In this document: positions 1-4,913 of the stretch, piece by piece
Position numbering within the stretch: position 1 is the first letter of the stretch
Layout: each line of letters begins with the position of its first letter
Assembly: GCA_002404795.1 (NCBI GenBank)
Contig: DHKK01000026.1
Coordinates: forward strand, 1 to 6,083
DNA length: 6,083 nt
Reading direction: 5' to 3'
Source: Clostridiales bacterium UBA4696
GTDB lineage: Bacteria; Bacillota; Clostridia; Oscillospirales; Oscillospiraceae
Position numbers and translations under genes: made by a program
The notes under the pieces: generated by a model
What the model saw: the letters and a program-made list of their open reading frames with translations, nothing else
What the model was told of the DNA's origin: nothing
The model's database searches: none

Positions 1-308
1 TCAACGTGAGCAACAACCAGATCACCGTCTTCCCGGCCGTGGACGCCGATACGCCGCTCTGGCACGTCGATATCAGCCACAACCAGATCGAGGATCTGAC
101 CGGCCTTGCCGGCAACCTCTCCGTCAACTTCATCAATGCCGACTATAACAAGATCAAGTCCATCGCGAAGCTTGAGGAATGCGTCATGCTCGTCAAGATG
201 AACCTCTGGGATAACCCCGTGAACACCGACGAGGTCAAAAAACTGCAGGACGTCGGCATTATCATCAACTATAACCCCGAATACAAGGAAGCGGACACAG
301 AAGCCTGA
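1..308 (+). CDS. Leucine-rich-repeat protein, C-terminal part (5' end outside window)
   Basis: The reading frame is open from the first base, so this is the tail of a longer protein; the GTG at position 6 is an internal Val codon, not a convincing start. About 101 residues are visible. Asn-centred LRR turns (NNQI, HNQI, YNKI, DNPV) recur at exactly 22-residue spacing (visible residues 5, 27, 49 and 71). This is the period of SDS22/internalin-type LRRs, with hydrophobic residues between the turns. The last repeat runs into a capping segment ending in NYNPEY and a short acidic tail before TGA. LRR arcs usually bind proteins or ligands, and in gut Firmicutes such proteins are often secreted or surface-attached. 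No signal peptide or anchor can be judged because the N-terminus is missing, and no LPxTG or membrane segment is present at the C-terminus. The specific function is unknown. It converges on cotJC and ends just before a hairpin. Confidence 0.85.
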   Translation, partial: NVSNNQITVFPAVDADTPLWHVDISHNQIEDLTGLAGNLSVNFINADYNKIKSIAKLEECVMLVKMNLWDNPVNTDEVKKLQDVGIIINYNPEYKEADTEA

Positions 309-313
309 GAAAC

Positions 314-351
314 CAGCGGCAGCCCGGATCGGACGATCCGGGCTGCTGTTT
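314..351. terminator. Hairpin terminator between convergent LRR gene and cotJC
   Basis: A perfect 12-bp inverted repeat, GCAGCCCGGATC (319-330) and GATCCGGGCTGC (335-346), is separated by a GGAC tetraloop and starts 10 nt after the LRR stop codon. On the plus strand it is followed by TGTTTGCTT, a moderate T-rich tail. On the minus strand the tail is CGCTGGTTTC, so it may work in both directions. It lies within a few bases of the cotJC stop codon, as expected for a shared terminator between convergent genes. Confidence 0.8.
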
Positions 352-353
352 GC

Positions 354-956
354 TTATTGGACCAGATTCAGCGCGGGGTTCATGTAATAGACGTTTTTCT
401 CGTCCAGCCGCTGCCGCAGCAGCTCCATGGCCTCGCCGAAGCGCTGGAAGTGGACGACCTCGCGCTCGCGCAGGAAGCGGATGGCGTCGTTTACGTCCGG
501 GTCGTCGGAGATGCGCAGGATGTTGTCATACGTGACCCGCGCCTTCTGTTCGGCAGCGAGGTTCTCGGTCAGATCGGCGATCGGGTCGCCGGTGACGGCC
601 ATCGTCGCTGCGCTCCACGGCGTGCCGGAGGCCGCCTGCGGATAGACGCCCGCGGTGTGGTCGACAAAGTAGGGGGCAAAGCCCGCCGACGCGATCTGCT
701 CCTGCGTGAGCGTCCGCGTGAGCTGGTGGACGATCGTCCCCACCATCTCCAGATGCCCCAGCTCCTCCGTGCCGATGTCGGTCAGCAGCCCCTTGAGCTC
801 CGGATACGGCATGGAATAGCGCTGGCTTAAGTATCGCAGCGACGCACCCAGCTCCCCATCGGGACCTCCGTATTGGGAAATGATGATCGCTGCGAGCTGC
901 GGGTTCGGGTTTGTGATGCGCACAGGGTACTGCAGCTTCTTTTCATAGACAAACAT
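354..956 (-). CDS. cotJC: Spore coat protein CotJC, manganese-catalase family
   Basis: This 200-residue protein has the typical length and sequence of CotJC, a ferritin-like/manganese-catalase-type protein of the inner spore coat. All five dimanganese ligands of the family can be assigned: Glu35 (in GGPDGE), Glu65 and His68 (EELGH), Glu136 (AAEQKAR) and His169 (EVVH). The 33-residue spacing of the last pair matches the spacing I recall for characterised Mn catalases. It may therefore dismutate hydrogen peroxide as well as serve structurally; activity is inferred. The C-terminal extension of larger Mn catalases is absent, as in other CotJC proteins. The ATG start has GGAGG 8 nt upstream (965-969), inside the end of the preceding cotJ gene, and the two genes are separated by only 3 nt. 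They should be co-transcribed in the mother cell during sporulation. Confidence in the family is high. Confidence 0.95.
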   Translation of the reverse strand: MFVYEKKLQYPVRITNPNPQLAAIIISQYGGPDGELGASLRYLSQRYSMPYPELKGLLTDIGTEELGHLEMVGTIVHQLTRTLTQEQIASAGFAPYFVDHTAGVYPQAASGTPWSAATMAVTGDPIADLTENLAAEQKARVTYDNILRISDDPDVNDAIRFLREREVVHFQRFGEAMELLRQRLDEKNVYYMNPALNLVQ

Positions 957-959
957 CGC

Positions 960-1427
960 TCAAGCCTCCGTTTCTGCGTCCCAGGGCCAGGGGTCATCCA
1001 GCCAGGTGTACCGGCCGCACATGGCGGCCTCTGTCTGCGTGAGGGCAAAGCCGCCGTCCGCCATCTGCTGGCGCAGCAGCTCGTATTGCTCGACGTATTC
1101 GTTGAACAGCTGCACGGCCTCCGCGTCGTCGGCATGCGTGTCGAGATATAAGCCCAGCTCCGTGATCGCAAAATTCGCCGCCTGCAGCTCCTGCAGGCGC
1201 TGCATTTCCTCCTCCGAGCGCGGCTCCACGCTCTGCGCGCCGCGATAGGGGAGGTCGAGCCCCGGGAACAGCGTTCCCTTCATCAGCGCCCGCCCCGCGG
1301 CGTAGCGCTCCGGGTCATGATTCTGAAACGGGACATAGGGGTTCGCCAGCGGCGCGCACGCGGGCAGCGTGCCCTGCGCGTCGCTGCAGCCCCCGGCGGT
1401 CTGTGCCGCCATCTGCATATCAGCCAA
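960..1427 (-). CDS. cotJB: Fused CotJA-CotJB spore coat protein
   Basis: Two CotJ modules appear in one uninterrupted frame. Residues about 30-62 resemble CotJA: a YVPFQ segment, then a conserved GTLFPGLDLPY block (51-61). Residues about 74-150 are CotJB: the helical region with ITELGLYLDTHADD (88-101), NEYVEQYELL and the C-terminal aromatic DDPWPWD motif (144-150). In Bacillus subtilis, cotJA and cotJB are separate small genes ahead of cotJC, encoding interdependent coat components. I chose the TTG at 1425-1427 as start because AGAGGAG (1436-1442) lies 8 nt upstream. The frame stays open to a TTG at 1443-1445, but that would overlap this ribosome binding site. ATG codons at 1416-1418 and 1410-1412 are 17 nt or more from it, but remain possible and would only trim a poorly conserved N-terminus. 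The protein is 155 residues with this start. The N-terminal 30 residues, with three scattered Cys/Gly-rich spots, are unlike anything I recognise. The fusion call rests on motif recognition; CotJB is firm, CotJA less so. Confidence 0.85.
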   Translation of the reverse strand: MADMQMAAQTAGGCSDAQGTLPACAPLANPYVPFQNHDPERYAAGRALMKGTLFPGLDLPYRGAQSVEPRSEEEMQRLQELQAANFAITELGLYLDTHADDAEAVQLFNEYVEQYELLRQQMADGGFALTQTEAAMCGRYTWLDDPWPWDAETEA

Positions 1428-1435
1428 AAGATCGG

Positions 1436-1443
1436 CTCCTCTC
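1436..1443 (-). promoter_or_regulatory. Ribosome binding site deciding the cotJA-cotJB start
   Basis: The minus strand reads GAGAGGAG here. Its 8-nt distance to the TTG at 1427 is ideal, while the first ATG is 17 nt away. It also rules out the longer TTG start at 1445, whose coding sequence would run through it. Confidence 0.65.
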
Positions 1444-1470
1444 AAGAAATTCGGGCCTCTTCGCCCTGAA

Positions 1471-1500
1471 CCAATCTATGCAGCCCCGCTTCGACAGGTG
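1471..1500 (-). promoter_or_regulatory. Candidate sporulation sigma-factor promoter for the cotJ genes
   Basis: On the minus strand, CACC is followed by a 16-nt spacer and CATAGATTGG. CATAGATT matches 7 of 8 positions of the sigma-E -10 pattern CATACAnT. The CACC-N16-CATA arrangement also fits the sigma-K pattern (an AC core, 16-17 nt, CATAnnnTA) with one mismatch. It sits about 45 nt upstream of the chosen cotJ start and just downstream of the pro-operon terminator, where a cotJ promoter is expected. B. subtilis cotJ is sigma-E dependent. Such short motifs arise by chance, so the call is tentative. Confidence 0.35.
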
Positions 1501-1501
1501 C

Positions 1502-1536
1502 AAAAGCGCCCGCCCCGGATCCCGGGACGGGCGCTT
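1502..1536 (-). terminator. Rho-independent terminator of the proBAC operon
   Basis: On the minus strand a GC-rich hairpin starts 11 nt after the proC stop codon. Its arms are AAGCGCCCG-T-CCCGG-type and complementary (1504-1512 with 1528-1536, continued by CCCGG/CCGGG), with one mismatch and a 3-nt loop. It is followed directly by TTTT and then GCACC. This is a good intrinsic terminator that insulates the cotJ genes from proline-operon transcription. Confidence 0.85.
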
Positions 1537-1547
1537 GATCGTATTCG

Positions 1548-2354
1548 TCAGTCTCCCGCGAGCTCCTTCGTCCGCTCATAGGCGGCGATGACGGCGTCCA
1601 TGGCGGCGGCGCGGAAGCCGCGCTGCTCAAGCGTGCGGACGCCCGCAATCGTCGTCCCGGCCGGGCTGCAGACCTCGGCTTGGAGCTTGGCCGGGTGCTT
1701 GCCGGAGGTGAGGGCCGTCCCGGCCGCGCCGATGAGCGTCTGCGCCGCGAGGGCCAGCGCCTGATCGTACCGCAGCCCGCAGGCCACGCCGCCGTTTGCC
1801 AGCGCGTCCAGAAACAGATACACATACGCCGGCCCGCAGCCGGAGACCGCGCTGCCCGCGTCGATCTGCCCCTCGGGCATCCGCATCAGCAGCCCGGCCG
1901 CCTGCAAGAGCCGTTCCAGCTCGCAAAGCTCGTCCTCCGTGACCTGCGCCCCCGGCGAGAGCAGTACCACGCCCGTGCCGCTGGCGACCGGCAGGTTCGG
2001 CATGATCCGCACGACCGGGCAGTCAAAGCCCAGCGCCTGCCGGATCGTCCCGGTCTTGACCCCAGCCGCCATCGAGACGAGGAGGAAGCGGTCCGTTCTT
2101 GCCTGCAGCGCAGGACGCAGCTCGTCCAGCAGCGCCGGAAGCATCTGCGGCTTGACGCCGAGGAAAATATACTCACACGCGGCGGCCGCCTGCAGATTCG
2201 TGCCGACCTTCGCACCCAGCACGGCGGCCAGCGCCTCCGCCTTTTCCGGTGTCCGGTTGGCGAGCAGCATGCGCTCACCGCTCTTTGCCGCGGCCCGGGC
2301 CAGGGCGCTGCCCATGTTGCCGGTGCCGATGAAGCCCATCTTGAATTCTGCCAT
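1548..2354 (-). CDS. proC: Pyrroline-5-carboxylate reductase
   Basis: The enzyme catalyses the last step of proline synthesis, NAD(P)H-dependent reduction of pyrroline-5-carboxylate to proline, in the cytoplasm. The protein has 268 residues, the usual length. The Rossmann dinucleotide loop GTGNMG is at residues 10-15, and NRTPEKA (33-39) follows the second strand in the region that selects NADP(H). The MPNLP block (118-122) and the C-terminal helical dimer domain are present. That domain carries SGCGPAYVYLFLDAL (171-185) and the family signature SPAGTTIAGVRTLE (230-243). The ATG start has a strong AAGGAGG (2362-2368) that overlaps the proA stop codon, and the gap between the genes is 12 nt. 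It is the last gene of the proB-proA-proC operon and is followed by a terminator. No unusual residues were noticed. Confidence 0.97.
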   Translation of the reverse strand: MAEFKMGFIGTGNMGSALARAAAKSGERMLLANRTPEKAEALAAVLGAKVGTNLQAAAACEYIFLGVKPQMLPALLDELRPALQARTDRFLLVSMAAGVKTGTIRQALGFDCPVVRIMPNLPVASGTGVVLLSPGAQVTEDELCELERLLQAAGLLMRMPEGQIDAGSAVSGCGPAYVYLFLDALANGGVACGLRYDQALALAAQTLIGAAGTALTSGKHPAKLQAEVCSPAGTTIAGVRTLEQRGFRAAAMDAVIAAYERTKELAGD

Positions 2355-2366
2355 AAAAGCGCCTCC

Positions 2367-3623
2367 TTACCGGGTCTGTCCGTCGCCCGTGACGATATAT
2401 TTGTAGGTAGTCAGCTCCCGCAGGCCCATCGGGCCGCGGGCGTGGAGCTTCTGTGTGGAAATGCCCATCTCGCAGCCGAGGCCGAACTCGCCGCCGTCGG
2501 TGAAGCGCGTCGACGCGTTGACGTAGACCGCCGCGCTGTCGACCAGACGGGTAAACCGCTCGGCCGTCTGCACGTTTTCGGTGACGATGGCGTCGGAGTG
2601 GTGCGTGGAGTGCGCGGCGATGTGCCGGATGGCCTCGTCCGCGTCGGAGACGATCTTGACTGCAAGGATGTAATCGAGGAATTCCGTGTCAAAATCCCGT
2701 TCGCCCGCGGGCGTGCCGGGGATGATGGCCTGCGCCTCAGCATCCAGCCGCAGCTCGACCGGTATCTTGCCCGCCGCTGCCCGCGCGTCCACGAGCCGCG
2801 CTTTGAGCCGCGGCAAAAACGCCTCAGCCACGTCCCGGTGCACAAGGGCGCCCTCCTCCGCGTTGCAGACCGACGGGCGGCTGGTCTTGGCGTTCTCGAT
2901 GATGTTCAGGGCCTTCTCCAGATCCGCGTCCTTGTCGACGTACACGTGGCAGATGCCCGTGCCCGTCTCGATGCAGGGGACCGTCGCCGATTCCACGCAC
3001 GCGCGGATGAGCCCTGCGCCGCCGCGCGGGATGAGCAGGTCGACAAGGCCGGAGGCCGTCATCAACTCCTGCGCGCTCTGGCGCGTCGGGTCAGAGACGA
3101 GATTCACGAACGTCTCCGGCAGACCCGCCTCTCGCAGCCCCTCGTGCATGGCCGCGACGATGGCGGCCGCCGAGCGGTACGCCTCCTTGCCGCCGCGCAG
3201 CACGCAGACGTTGCCGCTCTTCATGGCCAGAACCGCCGCGTCGGAGGTGACGTTCGGGCGACTCTCATAGATGATCGCCACGACGCCCAGAGGCACCGCC
3301 GTCTTGCGGATGACGAGCCCATTGGGCCGCCGTACCTCGGCCAGCACCTCGCCGACCGGGTCGGGCAGGGCGGCGACCTGCCGCATGCCGTCCGCCATGG
3401 CGGCGATGCGCGCCTGCGTCAGCCGCAGCCGGTCGAGCATCACGTCGGAGATGGTGCCCTTCGCCGCCTGCACGTCTGCCTCGTTCGCGGCGAGGATGGC
3501 GTCCGTTTCGCGGACGATGGCGTCCGCCATGCGCAAAATGGCCGCGTTCTTTTCTTCGCTGCCCAGCCAGGCCAGGGCCGGAGCGGCGGCCTTCGCGGCC
3601 AGCAGCAGTTCGTGCGTTGTCAT
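2367..3623 (-). CDS. proA: Gamma-glutamyl phosphate reductase (glutamate-5-semialdehyde dehydrogenase)
   Basis: ProA reduces gamma-glutamyl phosphate with NADPH to glutamate-5-semialdehyde, which cyclises to pyrroline-5-carboxylate, the ProC substrate. At 418 residues it has the full length of this aldehyde-dehydrogenase superfamily member. Visible landmarks are YESRPNVTSDAA (119-130), the LRGGKEA segment (142-148), IPRGGAGLI (198-206) in the cofactor domain and the catalytic Cys253 in PSVCNAEE. The ProA signature VSDADEAIRHIAAHSTHHSDAI covers 325-346 (two residues longer than quoted here in one run would allow: key residues V325, H333, H339, S343, D344, I346). NASTRFTDGGEFGLGCEMGIS follows near the C-terminus, with GGEFGLG at 377-383. 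The ATG start overlaps the proB stop in an ATGA, which implies translational coupling; its own ribosome binding site is only a weak AGAAGG. The intact catalytic residue and signature suggest an active enzyme. Confidence 0.97.
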   Translation of the reverse strand: MTTHELLLAAKAAAPALAWLGSEEKNAAILRMADAIVRETDAILAANEADVQAAKGTISDVMLDRLRLTQARIAAMADGMRQVAALPDPVGEVLAEVRRPNGLVIRKTAVPLGVVAIIYESRPNVTSDAAVLAMKSGNVCVLRGGKEAYRSAAAIVAAMHEGLREAGLPETFVNLVSDPTRQSAQELMTASGLVDLLIPRGGAGLIRACVESATVPCIETGTGICHVYVDKDADLEKALNIIENAKTSRPSVCNAEEGALVHRDVAEAFLPRLKARLVDARAAAGKIPVELRLDAEAQAIIPGTPAGERDFDTEFLDYILAVKIVSDADEAIRHIAAHSTHHSDAIVTENVQTAERFTRLVDSAAVYVNASTRFTDGGEFGLGCEMGISTQKLHARGPMGLRELTTYKYIVTGDGQTR

Positions 3624-4396
3624 GCGTCTGCCTTCTTTCCTGTAAATCTGGTGCCGATGGCGCGGCCGTCGAGCAGCGCGTACAGCTGCTCCACATCCGC
3701 TCCGTTGGCGATGATCATATCCGTGCCCGCCTTCGTGACGATCTGCGCGGCGGAGAGCTTCGTCTTCATCCCGCCGGTCCCGAGCTCGGAGCCCTTGCCC
3801 TCGGCCAGACGGAGGATGTCGTCCGTGATCTCCGGCACGACGTCGATGCGCTTCGCGTCCGGATTTTTGTGCGGGTCGGCGGTATAGAGCCCGTCGATGT
3901 CAGACAGCAGGACCAGCAGATCCGCCCGGACGCTCGTGGCCACGATGGCCGAGAGCGTATCGTTGTCGCCGATGCCGAATTCCGCGACCGAGACGGTGTC
4001 GTTCTCATTGATGATCGGGATCGCGTCCAGCTCCAGCAGGCGCTGGATGGTGTTCTGGAAGTTCTCGTGCCGCGCGGGGGCGGCGATATCGTCCGCCGTC
4101 AGCAGGATCTGCGCGACGGTGTGGCGGTATTCCGAAAACAGCTTGTCGTAGGTGTACATGAGCTCGCACTGGCCCACAGCGGCCGAGGCCTGCTTGGTCG
4201 GCACGTCCACCGGCTTTTTGCCGAGACGCAGCTTGCCTACGCCCATGCCGATGGCGCCCGAGGAGACGAGGATCACTTCGTTGCCCGCGTTCTTGAGATC
4301 GCTGAGCACCTTGCACAGCGCCTCCATCTGCCGGATGTTGAGCCGCCCCGTGGGGTGGGTGATGGTGGAGGTGCCGATTTTGATGACGATGCGCAT
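3620..4396 (-). CDS. proB: Glutamate 5-kinase, short form without PUA domain
   Basis: ProB phosphorylates glutamate to gamma-glutamyl phosphate, the committed and normally proline-inhibited step of the pathway. The 258-residue protein is a single amino-acid-kinase domain: VIKIGTS with Lys6 at the start, VSSGAIGMG (44-52), QASAAVGQCE (69-78), INENDTVSV (129-137), FGIGDNDTLSA (140-150), LSDIDGLYTADP (164-175) and GTGGMKTKL (206-214). It ends about 10 residues after the kinase fold. It therefore lacks the C-terminal PUA domain that makes E. coli ProB about 367 residues long. The frame is open 29 codons upstream, but the ATG at 4394-4396 is chosen: MRIVIKIGTS is the natural N-terminus, AAGGA lies 7 nt upstream, and the longer form would cross the promoter at 4431-4459. 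It is the first gene of proBAC. Confidence 0.96.
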   Translation of the reverse strand: MRIVIKIGTSTITHPTGRLNIRQMEALCKVLSDLKNAGNEVILVSSGAIGMGVGKLRLGKKPVDVPTKQASAAVGQCELMYTYDKLFSEYRHTVAQILLTADDIAAPARHENFQNTIQRLLELDAIPIINENDTVSVAEFGIGDNDTLSAIVATSVRADLLVLLSDIDGLYTADPHKNPDAKRIDVVPEITDDILRLAEGKGSELGTGGMKTKLSAAQIVTKAGTDMIIANGADVEQLYALLDGRAIGTRFTGKKADA

Positions 4397-4430
4397 GGCT
4401 CTGTCCTTCTTCCGTTGGTTTCTGGAATGG

Positions 4431-4459
4431 AGTATAGCACATGCGCCGGAAGATGACAA
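4431..4459 (-). promoter_or_regulatory. Sigma-A-type promoter of proBAC
   Basis: The minus strand carries TTGTCA (4454-4459), a 17-nt spacer and TATACT (4431-4436), with TG one base before the -10 (extended -10). Each hexamer is one mismatch from consensus. Transcription should begin near 4424, giving a leader of about 28 nt before the proB ATG. That is too short for a T-box or riboswitch, so control of proline synthesis more likely lies in enzyme feedback or an unseen repressor. Confidence 0.75.
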
Positions 4460-4518
4460 GTGCAGATTTTGAATGAAATACATGAAATTTTATCATGCGT
4501 CAGAGAACTTAATAGTCG

Positions 4519-4545
4519 GAGATACCTTGACAGGCGAGGTATCTC
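4519..4545. promoter_or_regulatory. Perfect inverted repeat over the padR promoter, candidate PadR operator
   Basis: GAGATACCT (4519-4527) and AGGTATCTC (4537-4545) are exact reverse complements separated by 9 nt. The 27-bp element is centred on the end of the -35 hexamer and covers most of the -35/-10 spacer of the padR promoter. A bound dimer would block RNA polymerase. PadR-family repressors are dimeric winged-helix proteins that commonly bind such palindromes in their own promoters, so autoregulation is the natural inference. It is not followed by a T-run, which argues against a terminator. Confidence 0.65.
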
Positions 4546-4555
4546 GTGCTATACT
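4527..4555 (+). promoter_or_regulatory. Near-consensus sigma-A promoter of the padR operon
   Basis: TTGACA (4527-4532) is a perfect -35. It is followed by a 17-nt spacer and TATACT (4550-4555), one base from the consensus -10, with TG one base upstream of it (extended -10). Start of transcription is expected near 4562, about 19 nt before the GTG start at 4581. A promoter this strong needs a repressor, which fits the overlapping palindrome. Confidence 0.85.
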
Positions 4556-4580
4556 GGCTCCACGAAACGGAGGTGGACAC

Positions 4581-4913
4581 GTGACGATCCGGGCAGATGT
4601 GCTCCGCGGCCATACGGACGCGGTGATCCTGGCGCAGCTGATGCGCCGCGACAGCTACGGCTACGAGATCAACAAAACGATCGAGAGCCTCTCCGGCGGC
4701 GCCTTCGTGCTGAAGGAGGCCACGCTCTACACCGCCTTCCGGCGGCTGGAGGACAGCGGGCTGATCGTCTCCTACTGGGGCGACGAAGCCGTCGGTGCGA
4801 GAAGGAAATATTATAAGATCACGCAGCAGGGCCGGGAAGCCTACCGGCAGGCACGGGCGGAATGGGCCGACACCGTGCGCATCCTGCACGCATTATTGGA
4901 GGAAGAAGCATGA
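4581..4913 (+). CDS. PadR-family transcriptional regulator (short form)
   Basis: The 110-residue protein is a compact PadR winged-helix regulator. Residues 14-37 form the first helices with the family motif DSYGYEI (24-30). LKEATLYTAFRRLEDSGLI (44-62) is the helix-turn-helix with recognition helix. GARRKYYKIT (72-81) is the beta wing, and residues 82-108 form the C-terminal dimerisation helix, shorter than in the long PadR subfamily. A GTG start at 4581 is chosen because GGAGGT (4569-4574) lies 6 nt upstream and the promoter is just before it; the in-frame ATG at 4473 lies upstream of that promoter and cannot be in its transcript. The stop overlaps the next start (ATGA). The likely role is repression of its own two-gene operon through the palindrome at 4519-4545; the inducing signal is unknown. 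Confidence 0.93.
   Translation: MTIRADVLRGHTDAVILAQLMRRDSYGYEINKTIESLSGGAFVLKEATLYTAFRRLEDSGLIVSYWGDEAVGARRKYYKITQQGREAYRQARAEWADTVRILHALLEEEA

Noticed and set aside
1680..3887. A 735-codon open frame on the plus strand
   Set aside because: It runs antisense through proC, proA and proB, is Arg/Ala/Gly/Asp-rich, shows no recognisable domain and crosses gene boundaries. Long antisense frames are expected opposite high-GC genes with strong third-position GC bias.
4397..4424. T-box or riboswitch leader for the proline operon
   Set aside because: Only about 28 nt separate the expected transcript start and proB, with no conserved T-box sequence or hairpin.
3617..4456. Plus-strand frames opposite proB, including a 279-codon one
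   Set aside because: They are shadows of proB: no ribosome binding site, no domain, and composition typical of antisense translation.
4397..4483. A 29-residue N-terminal extension of ProB
   Set aside because: It covers the proB promoter, and the ProB family begins with the VIKIGTS strand that follows the ATG at 4396.
4473..4580. N-terminal extension of the PadR protein from an ATG at 4473
   Set aside because: The extension crosses the palindrome and the padR promoter, has no family similarity and has no ribosome binding site; GTG at 4581 has GGAGGT 6 nt upstream.
4862..4909. Earlier start for the DUF4097 protein inside padR
   Set aside because: The ATG at 4910 has GGAGG at ideal spacing and an ATGA overlap with padR, and the helical domain starts there.
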